Positions 46,134 through 55,506 are shown, numbered from the stretch's first letter. The stretch: DNA of 64,000 nucleotides from Ollibium composti (GCF_004801285.1 NZ_SSNY01000003.1:372001-436000), one strand, 5' to 3'. The notes: generated by a model from the sequence alone, not told the origin. Numbers and translations: made by a program.

Positions 46134-46934
46134 ATGCCTACGCATGATCCGAATCTGTGGGGCGCGGGCGACGCCTATGAGCGGTACATGGGCCGGTGGA
46201 GCCGGGGGATCGCTCCCATCTTCATACGATGGCTCGAGGTCGCGCCCGGCGCACGATGGGCCGACATCGGTTGCGGTACGGGCGTTGTGACATCGGCCAT
46301 TCTCGATGCCTGCCAACCTTCCGAAGTTGTTAGTATCGACAGTTCGGGTGTGTTTTTGCAATCGGCTGCGGCGAACGTTGCCGATCCGCGCGTGTCCTTC
46401 AGGCAGGGCAACGCCCAGGCAATAGCGGAGCCCGATGGCGGATTTGACGTGGCGGTGTCGGGACTGGTGCTCAACTTCGTTGCCGAGAAGGATGCGGCGA
46501 TCCGGGAGATGGCGCGTATCGTCCGGCCGGGCGGCACCGTCGCCTTGTATGTCTGGGACTATGCCGGACACATGCAGGTGATGCGCAGGTTCTTCGATGT
46601 CGCGACCGTCCTCGACCCGGCGGCGGCCGACTACGACGATGGGACAAAGGCGCCGATCTGCCGGCCGCAGCCGCTTATGGAAATCCTGACGCGTTCCGGT
46701 TTGCATGATGTCGAGGTCCGTGCGATCGACATTCCGGCGGCGTTCGACAGCTTCGACGACTACTGGGCGCCGTTTCTGGGCGGCACGGGATCGGCGCCGA
46801 AATATTGCATGTCGCTTGACGAGCCGGCGCGCGACCGCCTGCGACAGGAGGTGCGGCGGCGACTGCCGACCGGTCCCGATGGCGAAATCCTCTTGTCCAT
46901 AAGGGCATGGGCGGCGAAGGGGCGCGTGCTTTGA
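46134..46934 (+). CDS. Class I SAM-dependent methyltransferase
   Basis: 266 residues with the SAM motif I ADIGCGTGVVTSAIL (about 43-57), an acidic motif II VSIDSS, and the motif III region LVLNFVAEKDAAIREMARIVRPGGTVALYVWD, typical of Methyltransf_11/25 ubiquinone- or small-molecule-type methyltransferases. Substrate unknown. The start ATG has no strong ribosome site; the frame is open further upstream into the ABC-F gene, which is unlikely to be used. Codon use looks slightly less GC-rich than its neighbours. Confidence 0.87.
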   Translation: MPTHDPNLWGAGDAYERYMGRWSRGIAPIFIRWLEVAPGARWADIGCGTGVVTSAILDACQPSEVVSIDSSGVFLQSAAANVADPRVSFRQGNAQAIAEPDGGFDVAVSGLVLNFVAEKDAAIREMARIVRPGGTVALYVWDYAGHMQVMRRFFDVATVLDPAAADYDDGTKAPICRPQPLMEILTRSGLHDVEVRAIDIPAAFDSFDDYWAPFLGGTGSAPKYCMSLDEPARDRLRQEVRRRLPTGPDGEILLSIRAWAAKGRVL

Positions 46935-46995
46935 CAATGATGTCGCCGGTCGCTGGCCCTACACCACTGGCCGAAACCGGACTATAGGTTCTTCC

Positions 46996-49146
46996 ATGAA
47001 CCAGCATGCTCCCGTCACGAAAGCCGGTGTCAGCGTCGGCCATTCGGCCTGCCCGCACGATTGCCCCTCCACCTGCGCGCTCGACGTCGAAGTCCTCGCA
47101 CCCGACCGCATCGGCCGTATCCACGGCGCGCGCGACAACTCCTATACGGCCGGCGTCGTCTGCGCCAAGGTCGCGCGCTATGCCGACCGCGTGCATCATC
47201 CCGACCGCCTGCTGAAGCCGTTGATCCGTTCCGGCGCCAAGGGCGAGGGTTCTTGGAAAGAAGCAAGCTGGGAAGCTGCGCTCGACCTCGTTGCGGAAAA
47301 GTTCGACGCGGCGGAAGCAAAGTACGGCTCGGAGACGGTGTGGCCCTATTTCTACGCCGGCACGATGGGGCTGGTGCAGCGCGACGGCATCGAGCGACTG
47401 CGGCATGCGAAGAAGTATTCCGGCTTCTTCGGTTCGATCTGCACCAATCTGGCGTGGACCGGCTATGTCATGGGCACCGGTTCGCTGCGCGGCTCGGACC
47501 CGCGCGAGATGGCGAAGTCGGATTGCGTGGTGATCTGGGGCACCAATGCGGTCGTCACGCAGGTCAACGTGATGACCCACGCCATCCGCGCCCGCAAGGA
47601 ACGCGGCGCCAAGATCGTCGCCATCGACATCTACGAGAATGCCACAGTCAAGCAGGCCGACATGGGCCTTGTTCTGAAACCCGGCACCGACGGTGCGCTC
47701 GCCTGCGCGGTCATGCACATCCTGTTCCGCGACGGCCTCGCCGACCGGCCCTATCTGGAAAAATACACCGACGACCCGAAAGGGCTGGAAGCGCATCTGA
47801 AGGACAAGACGCCGGAATGGGCGTCCGCGATCACCGGCTTGTCGGTCGGCGAGATCGAGGCGTTCGCCAATCTCGTCGGCACGACGAAGAAAACCTTCTT
47901 CCGCCTCGGCTACGGTTTTTCGCGCCAGCGCAACGGTCCGGTGAACATGCATGCCGCGCTGTCCATCGCCGCCGTCACCGGCTGCTGGCAATATGAGGGC
48001 GGCGGTGCCTTCAACTCCAATTCCGGCATCCTCAAGCTCGATACGGGCATGCTGGAAGGCCAGAGCCTGCGCGATCCCTCGATCCGCTATCTCGATCATT
48101 CGCGCATCGGCCCGGTGCTGATGAATTATGAGGACGCGCTGTTCGGCGGCCCGCCGGTGACGGCGCTGCTGATCCAGAACACCAATCCGGCCAATGTGGC
48201 GCCTGAGCAGCGGTTGGTGAAGCAGGGGTTTTTGCGCGACGACCTGTTCACCTGCGTGCACGAGCAGTTCATGACCGATACGGCCAAGCTCGCCGACGTC
48301 GTGCTGCCGGCCACGATGTTTTTGGAGCACGACGACATCTACAAGGGCGGCGGCAATCAGCACATCACGCTGGGGCCGAAGGTGATCGAACCGCCGCCGG
48401 GACCGATGCCGAACCATTTCGTCATCGAGGAACTGGGCAAGCGGTTGGGCGTCGCGCATATGCCGGGCTTCGGCCTGACGGAGCGTCAGCACATCGACAT
48501 CATGTTGGCCAAGCGCGGCCTGAGCTTCGAAACGCTCAAGGCGCAGCGCTGGGTGGATTTGCAGCCGCCCTTCGAGGAGGCGCATTTCCTCAACGGCTTC
48601 GGCCATCCCGACGGCAAATACCGCTTCAAGCCGGAATGGGTTGGCGGCTTCGCGCCGAACCGGCCGCCGAAGGTGATGGGCAAGGCGTTCGGGCCTTATG
48701 ACCGGCTGCCTCAGTTTCCGGACCATGTCGATTTGATCGAGGTCGCGGACGAGAAACATCCGTTTCGGCTGGCGACCTCGCCGGCGCGCAATTTCCTCAA
48801 TTCCAGCTTCGCCGAGACGCCGGTGTCGAAGGAGAAGGAAGTGCGGCCCTCCCTGCTCATCCATCCCGAGGACGCCGCGGTGCTCGGCATCGCCGAAGAC
48901 GATCGGGTCGAGATCGGCAATGGACGAGGCGAGGTGGTGCTGCACGCAAAACTTTTCACCGGCTTGAAGCGTGGCGTTGTCATCGCCGAAGGTATCTGGC
49001 CGAACAGCGCGCATGAGCGCGGCGAGGGCATCAACGTGCTGACCGGCGCCGACGCGCCGGCGCCCTACAGCGGGGCGGCCGTGCATGACAGCAAGGTGTG
49101 GGTGCGGAAAGCGGTCGAGGCCGGTTTGGAAGCCGCTACGGCGTGA
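46996..49146 (+). CDS. Molybdopterin-dependent oxidoreductase (bis-MGD, DMSO reductase family)
   Basis: 716 residues. An N-terminal 4Fe-4S site is formed by C19, C23, C27 and C56. The molybdopterin core and a C-terminal molydopterin dinucleotide-binding domain follow (from about residue 590: RLATSPARNFLNSSFAETPVSKE and the IHPEDAAVLGIAEDDRVEI fold). The family includes formate dehydrogenase- and thiosulfate/polysulfide-reductase-like catalytic subunits; substrate cannot be assigned, nor the molybdenum ligand with certainty. No electron-transfer or membrane-anchor partner is adjacent and no Tat signal is seen, so it should be cytoplasmic. The stop overlaps the purN 3' end by 11 bases. Confidence 0.9.
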   Translation: MNQHAPVTKAGVSVGHSACPHDCPSTCALDVEVLAPDRIGRIHGARDNSYTAGVVCAKVARYADRVHHPDRLLKPLIRSGAKGEGSWKEASWEAALDLVAEKFDAAEAKYGSETVWPYFYAGTMGLVQRDGIERLRHAKKYSGFFGSICTNLAWTGYVMGTGSLRGSDPREMAKSDCVVIWGTNAVVTQVNVMTHAIRARKERGAKIVAIDIYENATVKQADMGLVLKPGTDGALACAVMHILFRDGLADRPYLEKYTDDPKGLEAHLKDKTPEWASAITGLSVGEIEAFANLVGTTKKTFFRLGYGFSRQRNGPVNMHAALSIAAVTGCWQYEGGGAFNSNSGILKLDTGMLEGQSLRDPSIRYLDHSRIGPVLMNYEDALFGGPPVTALLIQNTNPANVAPEQRLVKQGFLRDDLFTCVHEQFMTDTAKLADVVLPATMFLEHDDIYKGGGNQHITLGPKVIEPPPGPMPNHFVIEELGKRLGVAHMPGFGLTERQHIDIMLAKRGLSFETLKAQRWVDLQPPFEEAHFLNGFGHPDGKYRFKPEWVGGFAPNRPPKVMGKAFGPYDRLPQFPDHVDLIEVADEKHPFRLATSPARNFLNSSFAETPVSKEKEVRPSLLIHPEDAAVLGIAEDDRVEIGNGRGEVVLHAKLFTGLKRGVVIAEGIWPNSAHERGEGINVLTGADAPAPYSGAAVHDSKVWVRKAVEAGLEAATA

Positions 49147-49843
49147 TGCGCGCCAGTTGCTCCAGGTCCACCTCGTCGCGCAGCGGGCTCGGCGCTGCGA
49201 TGGCGGCCGCGGCATTGTCGCCGTTGTCGACGAAGCCTGAGAGTGTCACGCGGCCGTTCTCCATGCGGGCCTTGCCTTCGGCCACCAGCCGCAACGCCAT
49301 CGGGTAGAGCCGGTGTTCGGCCTTCAGGACCCGTGCCGAAAGCGCGGCCTCGTCGTCGCCCAGCATGACGGGCACGGCCGCCTGCGCGATGATCGGGCCG
49401 TCGTCCATCTCCGGCGTGACGAAATGGACCGTGCAGCCATGCACGCGCATGCCCGCCTCTAGAGCGCGCTTGTGTGAGTCCAGCCCCTTGAACAAGGGCA
49501 GCAGGGCAGGGTGGATATTGATCATGCGGCCCTGCCACTTCTCGACGAACGGCGTCGTCAGGAGTCGCATATAGCCGGCCAGCGCCACGATCTCAGCGCC
49601 GAGCTTCGTCAGCGCCTTGTCGATGGCCGCGTCATGGGCCTCCTTGCTGGCGAAGTCGCCGCGCGCCACAACCTGTACCGGCACGCCGCGCGCCGCGGCG
49701 ATGCCGAGGCCGGCCGCGTCAGCCTTGTCTGAAATGACGCCGACGATCTCGGCCGGATAGGCGGGATCGGCGGCGGCCGCGATCAGCGCCGTCATGTTGG
49801 AGCCGCGTCCGGAAATCAGGATGGCGGTGCGTTTGCGGTTCAT
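49136..49843 (-). CDS. purN: Phosphoribosylglycinamide formyltransferase
   Basis: About 235 residues. ISGRGSNM at the start, the catalytic [13 protein letters not shown] and the [14 protein letters not shown] stretch with the conserved His and Asp are present. It formylates GAR with 10-formyl-THF in purine synthesis. The start ATG overlaps the purM stop by four bases (ATGA), so it is coupled to purM. The C-terminal 30 residues extend past the usual family end, overlapping the convergent gene. Confidence 0.96.
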   Translation of the reverse strand: MNRKRTAILISGRGSNMTALIAAAADPAYPAEIVGVISDKADAAGLGIAAARGVPVQVVARGDFASKEAHDAAIDKALTKLGAEIVALAGYMRLLTTPFVEKWQGRMINIHPALLPLFKGLDSHKRALEAGMRVHGCTVHFVTPEMDDGPIIAQAAVPVMLGDDEAALSARVLKAEHRLYPMALRLVAEGKARMENGRVTLSGFVDNGDNAAAAIAAPSPLRDEVDLEQLARITP

Positions 49844-50898
49844 AGGTCGATCCTGCCGCGATAGATGACGCCGGCGTCGCGGCGAGGCACGATGCGGCCG
49901 ATCGGCGCCACGGTCTCGCCGGCTTCCTGCAAGACGGCGGCGACCTGCGCCGCCTGTCCCGAGGCCACCGCGATCACCATGCCGATACCGCAGTTGAAGG
50001 TGCGCATCATTTCCTCTGCCGCGACACCACCGGTCTTCGCCAGCCAGGAGAAGACCGGCGGGACGTCGATGGCGTCGAGATCGAGTTCGGCCGAGAAATC
50101 CTTCGGCAACACGCGCGGGATGTTGTCGGGAAAGCCGCCGCCGGTGATATGGGCGAGCGCCTTGATGCCGTGCGTGTTGCGGATCGCCTTGAGGATGGAT
50201 TTCACATAGATGCGGGTCGGCTCCAGCAGCGCTTCGGCCAGCGTTTCGCCGCTGCCGAACGGCGCTCTGGCGTCCCATGCCAGCCCGCTCGTCTCGACGA
50301 TGCGGCGCACCAGCGAGAACCCGTTGGAATGGACGCCCGACGAGGCAAGGCCGAGCAGCACGTCGCCCTCGGCGATGTCGTCGGTCGGCAAGAGTTGACC
50401 GCGCTCTGCCGCGCCCACCGCGAAGCCGGCGAGGTCGTAGTCCTTCTCCTGGTACATGCCCGGCATCTCGGCCGTTTCGCCGCCGATCAGCGCGCAGCCG
50501 GCCTGGCGGCAGCCGTCGGCAATGCCGGAGACGATTGCCACGCCCTGCTCGGGATCGAGCTTGCCGGTGGCGAAATAATCGAGGAAGAACAGCGGCTCTG
50601 CCCCCTGCACGACGAGGTCGTTGACGCACATGGCGACGAGGTCGATGCCGATGGTGTCGTGCTTGCCGGCCTCGATGGCGACCCTGAGCTTGGTGCCGAC
50701 GCCATCGTTGGCGGCGACCAGCACCGGGTCGCTGAAACCGGCCGCCTTCAGGTCGAACAGGCCGCCGAAACCGCCGATCTCGCCGTCCGCGCCCGGCCGC
50801 CGCGTGGCGCGCACCAGCGGCTTGATCTTTTCCACCATGAGGTTGCCGGCGTCGATGTCGACGCCCGCCGCGGCATAGGTAAGCCCGTTTTTGGCCAT
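49840..50898 (-). CDS. purM: Phosphoribosylformylglycinamidine cyclo-ligase
   Basis: 352 residues with AIR synthetase segments: [33 protein letters not shown](shortened here) with the conserved [19 protein letters not shown], and [13 protein letters not shown]. It closes the imidazole ring in purine synthesis. purN follows with a four-base overlap. Two imperfect tandem repeats sit just upstream of the ATG. Confidence 0.97.
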   Translation of the reverse strand: MAKNGLTYAAAGVDIDAGNLMVEKIKPLVRATRRPGADGEIGGFGGLFDLKAAGFSDPVLVAANDGVGTKLRVAIEAGKHDTIGIDLVAMCVNDLVVQGAEPLFFLDYFATGKLDPEQGVAIVSGIADGCRQAGCALIGGETAEMPGMYQEKDYDLAGFAVGAAERGQLLPTDDIAEGDVLLGLASSGVHSNGFSLVRRIVETSGLAWDARAPFGSGETLAEALLEPTRIYVKSILKAIRNTHGIKALAHITGGGFPDNIPRVLPKDFSAELDLDAIDVPPVFSWLAKTGGVAAEEMMRTFNCGIGMVIAVASGQAAQVAAVLQEAGETVAPIGRIVPRRDAGVIYRGRIDL

Positions 50899-50911
50899 CG
50901 CGGTTCCCTAC

Positions 50912-50943
50912 CTGGAAGCGGGTCTTTCTGGAAGCGGGGTCTT
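50912..50943 (-). repeat. Tandem direct repeat upstream of purM
   Basis: CTGGAAGCGGGTCTT (50912-50926) is repeated with one extra G at 50928-50943, a 16-base period. It lies 14-45 bases before the purM start, in the untranslated leader or at the promoter. Confidence 0.5.
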
Positions 50944-51089
50944 CGCATGAACCGGCAGGGGCCGCAAGAAGCGTGGGGCCTGCCGTTGCCAAAACCGTGG
51001 ATAGCGAGGATGCGCGGCAGGCCATTGCGCTCGCCGCCGACTTCGCCCATCTATAGCGAAAGGTCCTGACCCCGGGTGGCCGCTCCTTG

Positions 51090-51647
51090 GTGACTATCCC
51101 CAACCTGATTACCATCCTGCGCTTCCTGCTGGTGCCGGCCGTGGTGCTGGCCATGCTGCAATCGCGCTGGGAATGGGCTTTCTTCGGTTTCGTCGTGGCG
51201 GGCGTCTCGGACGGCGTCGACGGTTTCATCGCCCGCCAGTTCAATCAGCGTTCGCGGCTCGGCGCCTATCTCGACCCGATGGCCGACAAGGTCCTGCTGG
51301 TCAGCGTCTTCGTCGTGCTCGGCATCGGCGGGCAGTTGCCGCTATGGCTGGTGGTGGCGGTCGTCTCGCGCGATGCGCTGATTATCTGCGCTGTGCTCCT
51401 GTCCACCGTCATGGGCCACCCGGTGGAGATGAAGCCGCTGATGGTGTCGAAGGCCAACACCGCCGTGCAGATCGTGGTGGCGGCCGAAGTGCTGGCCGAA
51501 CTTACCTTCGGCCTCGACCTCGGATTGCTCAGGCGCGGGTTGGTCCTGCTGTCGGGCCTCTTGACCGTGGCTTCGGCGGCAGCCTATCTCGTCGCCTGGC
51601 TGAGACATATGAGCGGTTATGGCGAAGGCACCCACCCGAGCAACTGA
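51090..51647 (+). CDS. CDP-alcohol phosphatidyltransferase family protein
   Basis: 185 residues, polytopic, with the full signature D-G-x2-A-R-x8-G-x3-D-x3-D in VDGFIARQFNQRSRLGAYLD and following residues. It is a paralogue of PgsA encoded at 39.4 kb, so it may make phosphatidylglycerol phosphate or act as a bacterial-type (CDP-diacylglycerol-dependent) cardiolipin or other phospholipid synthase. Start is GTG (VTIPNLITILR); a TTG one codon upstream is possible. The last 29 bases overlap the next gene, suggesting coupling. Confidence 0.88.
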   Translation: MTIPNLITILRFLLVPAVVLAMLQSRWEWAFFGFVVAGVSDGVDGFIARQFNQRSRLGAYLDPMADKVLLVSVFVVLGIGGQLPLWLVVAVVSRDALIICAVLLSTVMGHPVEMKPLMVSKANTAVQIVVAAEVLAELTFGLDLGLLRRGLVLLSGLLTVASAAAYLVAWLRHMSGYGEGTHPSN

Positions 51648-52791
51648 GCAGGCAGCGGCCGAAGCGGCGGTCTCCGCCGCCTTCCGGCGGCAGTTCCGCT
51701 TCTGGCTGGCCAGCGTGGTCGTGCTGGCGCTCTTCCTTTACGTTTTCAGCGACATCCTGCTGCCGTTCGTCGCCGGCATGGTTCTGGCCTATTTCCTCGA
51801 TCCGGTTGCCGACCGGCTGGAACGGCTCGGCCTGTCGCGCGTCATGGCGACGGTCGTCATCCTGTTCGCCTTCATCATCGTGCTGGTGCTCGCCTTCGTC
51901 ATCCTGATCCCGGTGCTGGCCTCGCAGATGGCGGATTTCGCCGGCAAGCTGCCGGATTACCTGACGCGGCTGCAGAACCTCATCACCAGCTTCGACCCGC
52001 AGTGGTTGAAGGAAAGGTTCGGCGTCGATCCGGCCAGCCTGCGCGACGGCCTGAATTCGTTGCTGACGTCCGGCTTCGGCCTGCTCACGACGGTGTTCGA
52101 ATCGATCTGGAATTCCGGCAAGGCGCTGGTTTCCGTCGTCAGCCTGTTCGTGGTGACGCCGGTCGTCGCCTTCTACATGCTGCTCGACTGGGATCGCATG
52201 GTGTCCGTCGTCGACAGCTGGGTGCCGCGCGACCACGTCAAGACGGTGCGCCAGATCGCCACCGACATCAACACTGCCACTGCCGGCTTCGTGCGCGGGC
52301 AGGGCACGCTGTGCCTCGTGCTCGGCGCCATGTACGCCATCGGGCTCACGCTCACAGGGCTGAACTTCGCCATCCTGATCGGGCTGTTCGCCGGCCTCAT
52401 TTCCTTCATCCCCTATGTCGGTTCGCTGACCGGGCTGGTGCTCGCCGTCGGTGTCGCCTTCGTGCAATTCTGGCCGGACTGGCAGATGGTGGTGGCGGTC
52501 GCCGCCGTCTTCTTCGTCGGCCAGTTCATCGAGGGCAACATCCTGTCGCCGAAGCTGGTGGGAAAGAGCGTCGGCCTGCATCCGGTCTGGCTGATGTTCG
52601 CGCTGTTCGCCTTCGGCGCACTGTTCGGTTTCGTTGGCCTGCTGGTGGCGGTGCCGGCCGCTGCGGCGATCGCCGTGCTGGTGCGCTTCGCCATTGCCCG
52701 TTACCTGGAGTCGCCCCTCTATAAGGGTCACAATCCGGAGCCACCGCCGCCGCTGCCGCGCCGCCTCGACAGGGTGCGGAAAACCAAGTGA
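51619..52791 (+). CDS. AI-2E / PerM family membrane transporter
   Basis: 390 residues, about eight membrane helices, with the AI-2E transporter pattern: VVLALFLYVFSDILLPFVAGMVLAYFLDPVADRL near the start, and the conserved ISFIPYVGSLTGLV in the C-terminal half with IEGNILSPKLVG. Members export small molecules or ions; actual transport of AI-2 is shown for few. It overlaps the CDP-alcohol gene by 29 bases and shares TGATG with hdaA, indicating a three-gene operon. Confidence 0.92.
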   Translation: MAKAPTRATEQAAAEAAVSAAFRRQFRFWLASVVVLALFLYVFSDILLPFVAGMVLAYFLDPVADRLERLGLSRVMATVVILFAFIIVLVLAFVILIPVLASQMADFAGKLPDYLTRLQNLITSFDPQWLKERFGVDPASLRDGLNSLLTSGFGLLTTVFESIWNSGKALVSVVSLFVVTPVVAFYMLLDWDRMVSVVDSWVPRDHVKTVRQIATDINTATAGFVRGQGTLCLVLGAMYAIGLTLTGLNFAILIGLFAGLISFIPYVGSLTGLVLAVGVAFVQFWPDWQMVVAVAAVFFVGQFIEGNILSPKLVGKSVGLHPVWLMFALFAFGALFGFVGLLVAVPAAAAIAVLVRFAIARYLESPLYKGHNPEPPPPLPRRLDRVRKTK

Positions 52792-53489
52792 TGCGGGCCG
52801 TGCAAAAGCCGCGCCAGCTTCCCCTCGATCTTGGCCACGGGACCGCCTATTCGCGCGACGATCTCGTCGTCTCACGCGCCAACGCTGAGGCGGTGGCGCT
52901 GGTGGACCGTTGGCCGGACTGGCCTGCGCCCGTCGTGGTGCTGGCCGGGCCTTCCGGCGCCGGCAAGACGCATCTTGCGGCGATCTGGCGCGATGCGGCT
53001 GATGCAGTCACCATTCCAGCATCGGCTATCGGCACAGCAGCGGCCGACACCGGCGGCCATCCGGTGCTGATCGACGATGTCGATTCGGCGCCGATCGACG
53101 AGCAGGGCCTGTTCCATCTCATCAATGCCGTGCGCGGCGCCGGATTTCACCTGCTGCTCACCGCCCGCAGCTTTCCATCAGCCTGGAGGGTAACGCTGCC
53201 CGATCTTGCTTCGCGCCTGAAGGCGGCGGCCACGGTCGAGATCCACGAGCCGGACGATCTCCTGCTTGCCGGAGTGCTGACGAAGCTGTTTTCCGACCGT
53301 CAGGTCGAGGTCGAGCCGCATGTCGTGCAATATCTGGTGCGCCGTATCGAGCGCTCGCTGGCGACGGCGATGCGCGTCGTGGAGCGCCTCGACCGGGCAG
53401 CCCTGGAGCAGAAGACGCGCATCACCCGCGCGCTTGCCGCCGAGGTGGTCAGCGCCATGGACGAAGGGCAGGGCGAACTGGATCTTTGA
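52791..53489 (+). CDS. hdaA: DnaA inactivator HdaA
   Basis: 232 residues. The N-terminus carries QLPLDL (9-14), a beta-clamp-binding motif, followed by an AAA+ domain with Walker A GPSGAGKT (53-60) and Walker B VLIDDVD (92-98). This is the Hda layout: a short DnaA-related protein without the DNA-binding domain IV, which works with the clamp to trigger DnaA-ATP hydrolysis and limit re-initiation. I chose ATG in the TGATG overlap; a GTG one codon upstream is possible. A terminator hairpin follows at 53532-53560. Confidence 0.93.
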   Translation: MRAVQKPRQLPLDLGHGTAYSRDDLVVSRANAEAVALVDRWPDWPAPVVVLAGPSGAGKTHLAAIWRDAADAVTIPASAIGTAAADTGGHPVLIDDVDSAPIDEQGLFHLINAVRGAGFHLLLTARSFPSAWRVTLPDLASRLKAAATVEIHEPDDLLLAGVLTKLFSDRQVEVEPHVVQYLVRRIERSLATAMRVVERLDRAALEQKTRITRALAAEVVSAMDEGQGELDL

Positions 53490-53499
53490 GGCCCGGCCA

Positions 53500-53535
53500 C
53501 GTGGAGTGGCAGGATTTGAACCTGCCGTCCTGAGC
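53500..53535 (-). pseudogene. tRNA 3' fragment (T-arm plus acceptor strand)
   Basis: On the minus strand GCAGG-TTCAAAT-CCTGC forms a perfect five-base T-stem with a canonical T-loop (TTCRANY), followed by CACTCCA like a tRNA 3' acceptor strand. No D-arm or anticodon arm lies upstream. It is 35 bases downstream of the intact tRNA-Pro on the same strand. It looks like a remnant of a tRNA, as seen at integration sites or in decayed duplications. Confidence 0.55.
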
Positions 53536-53560
53536 GAACGCCGCTCGTTCTTCGTTTTTT
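53532..53560 (+). terminator. Terminator of the hdaA operon
   Basis: GAGCG-aacgc-CGCTC stem (alternatively GAACG-ccgct-CGTTC) followed by a T-rich tract ending in six T. Confidence 0.6.
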
Positions 53561-53569
53561 GGAGAAAAA

Positions 53570-53646
<77 letters not shown>

Positions 53647-53779
53647 AACCGCTACGTTGCCTAGTGGTTCGCTGGCGGCAAGGCAAGCGCAAAATGGACG
53701 AAGCCTTGCCCTTGCCGCGGTTGCACAGTAAGCACAGGCCAAGCAAGGGCCGTTCGGCCGCAGCCACTATGAGGTGCAA

Positions 53780-54085
53780 ATGTCAGCGCGCATTTTCAGC
53801 CCCGCCAAGACCGCCATGCAGTCGGGCAAGGCCAAGACCGGTTACTGGGTGCTGGAGTTCGATCCCGCGCAGCCGCGCAAGATCGATCCGCTGATGGGCT
53901 ACACCTCCTCCGGCGATATGAGGAGCCAGATCAGGCTGTCCTTCCCGACCAAGGAAGAGGCGGTTGCCTATGCCGAGCGCGAGAAGATCGCCTATCGGCT
54001 GGAAGAGCCGAAGGAAGCCATGCGGCGGCAGATTTCCTATTCGGACAATTTCCGCTATGACCGCCGCACGCCATGGACGCATTGA
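53780..54085 (+). CDS. NDUFS4-like NADH dehydrogenase (complex I) accessory subunit
   Basis: 101 residues matching the ETC complex I subunit family (mitochondrial 18 kDa subunit NDUFS4/AQDQ): WVLEFDPAQPRKIDPLMGYTSS, RLSFPTKEEAVAYAE and the ending NFRYDRRTPWTH. Alphaproteobacterial complex I has this supernumerary subunit, which stabilises the NADH-oxidising arm. It is encoded alone, between two tRNA genes, away from any nuo operon in view. GAGG five bases before this ATG decides the start over an upstream in-frame GTG. Confidence 0.93.
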   Translation: MSARIFSPAKTAMQSGKAKTGYWVLEFDPAQPRKIDPLMGYTSSGDMRSQIRLSFPTKEEAVAYAEREKIAYRLEEPKEAMRRQISYSDNFRYDRRTPWTH

Positions 54086-54159
54086 CGGCTACGACAGGGC
54101 TGCTGTCGGCCCGCATGTTTGCGTGGCGGGTATCTTTCGTTGGACGTCGTGGATAATTT

Positions 54160-54236
54160 GGTCCCGTAGCTCAGCTGGATAGAGCACCGGCCTTCTAAGC
54201 CGATGGTCGCAGGTTCGAATCCTGCCGGGATCGCCA
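54160..54236 (+). tRNA. tRNA-Arg (anticodon UCU)
   Basis: 77-base cloverleaf with CCA encoded. The acceptor stem GGTCCCG pairs with CGGGATC with one G-U pair, the anticodon loop reads CTTCTAA (UCU, reading AGA/AGG), and the T-loop is TTCGAAT. Confidence 0.95.
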
Positions 54237-54301
54237 GCAATTTCAGTCCGTTGGCAGATTTTCTTCCGGAAAAAACTGAGACGCTGGCGGTGAACACCGG
54301 T

Positions 54302-54330
54302 CAGCCGGCCTTGCCGTAAAAGGCCGGCTG
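54302..54330. terminator. Strong hairpin after metC
   Basis: Perfect 11-base stem CAGCCGGCCTT/AAGGCCGGCTG with a seven-base loop, located ten bases after the minus-strand metC stop. It has no real T-run on either side, so it may act as an RNA-end-stabilising hairpin or a weak terminator between tRNA-Arg and metC. Confidence 0.5.
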
Positions 54331-54339
54331 TCTCTGTCG

Positions 54340-55506
54340 TCAGGCGGAAGCCGCCGCCAGCCCGCGAAGCAGGTCGGCTTTCAGATCGGCGACGTCTTCG
54401 AGACCGATCTGCAAACGGATCACGGGGCCTTCTTCGGGCGCCTTCGCCACCACCCGGTCACCGAGGAAGACCGGCACGGCAAGGCTCTCGTAGCCGCCCC
54501 ACGAATAGCCGAGGCCGAAGATCGTTAGCGCGTCGAGGAAAGCGTGCTGCCCCTTCTGCCCGCCGCCGGCGAGAACGATCGAGAAGACGCCGCTCGAGCC
54601 GCTGAAGTCACGGCGCCACAGCGCGTGGTCGGGATGGCTGGGGAGCGCAGGGTGCAGCACACGCGCCACGCCGGGTTGTGCCTCCAGCCAGGTCGCGATC
54701 TCCAGCGCGCTCTTGCGGTGGTGTTCGAGCCTGACGCCCATGGTGCGAAGGCCACGCAGTACCTGATAGACGTCGTCCGGGCCGGCGCAGCAGCCGAGCG
54801 TGACGAAACCCTCGTGCAGCCGCTCCCAGCAGGTTTCGTTGGCCGAAACAGTGCCGAGCAGCACGTCGGAATGCCCGCCGGGATACTTGGTGGCGGCGTG
54901 GATTGAGACGTCGACGCCATAGTCCAACGGCTTCAAATAGAGTGGCGTCGCCCAAGTGTTGTCCATCATGACGACCGCGCCGGCCGCCTTAGCGGCTTTG
55001 GCGATGGCGGGAATGTCCTGCACCTCGAAGGTGTTGGAGGCTGGCGATTCGGTGAACACAATGCTGGTGTTCGCCTTGATGAGCTTCGAAATGCCGGCGC
55101 CGACATGCGGATCGTAATATTCGACCTCGACGCCCAGTCGCTTCAACATCGTGTCGGCGAAGTGGCGGGTGGGGTGGTATACCGAATCGACGATCAGCAC
55201 ATGGTCGCCGGCCGCCGCAAAGGCAAGCAGCGGAACGGTGACGGCGGCGAGGCCCGACGGCACGACAATCGTGCCGGCGGAGCCTTCGAGCGAATCGATG
55301 GCCGTCGCAAGCGCGTCCGTCGTCGGCGTGCCGCGCGTGCCGTAGGTGTATTTCTGCGAGCGCCCGGCCATGGTCGCGGCGTTCGGGTAGAGCACGGTCG
55401 AGGCATGCACCACCGGCGGATTGACGAAGCCGAAATAGTCGCTCGGATCGTTTCCGTCATGAGCGAGCCTAGTGTTGATGCCCCATGTTCCGTCGTTTCT
55501 GGCCAT
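54340..55506 (-). CDS. metC: Cystathionine beta-lyase
   Basis: 388 residues of the trans-sulfuration PLP enzymes. The PLP-binding lysine is in HAATKYPGGHSD, with SGLAAVTVPLLAF and DNTWATPL in the usual places, and an N-terminal YGTRGTPTTDAL segment. It cleaves cystathionine to homocysteine in methionine synthesis. The beta-lyase call over gamma-synthase rests on overall pattern and on the metC-aapJ neighbourhood common in rhizobia. Divergent from aapJ with a 437-base gap. Confidence 0.93.
   Translation of the reverse strand: MARNDGTWGINTRLAHDGNDPSDYFGFVNPPVVHASTVLYPNAATMAGRSQKYTYGTRGTPTTDALATAIDSLEGSAGTIVVPSGLAAVTVPLLAFAAAGDHVLIVDSVYHPTRHFADTMLKRLGVEVEYYDPHVGAGISKLIKANTSIVFTESPASNTFEVQDIPAIAKAAKAAGAVVMMDNTWATPLYLKPLDYGVDVSIHAATKYPGGHSDVLLGTVSANETCWERLHEGFVTLGCCAGPDDVYQVLRGLRTMGVRLEHHRKSALEIATWLEAQPGVARVLHPALPSHPDHALWRRDFSGSSGVFSIVLAGGGQKGQHAFLDALTIFGLGYSWGGYESLAVPVFLGDRVVAKAPEEGPVIRLQIGLEDVADLKADLLRGLAAASA

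Noticed and set aside
46675..49215. Long minus-strand open frame opposite the molybdopterin oxidoreductase
   Set aside because: Antisense shadow with low-complexity His/Arg/Ala content; the plus strand carries conserved iron-sulfur and cofactor motifs.
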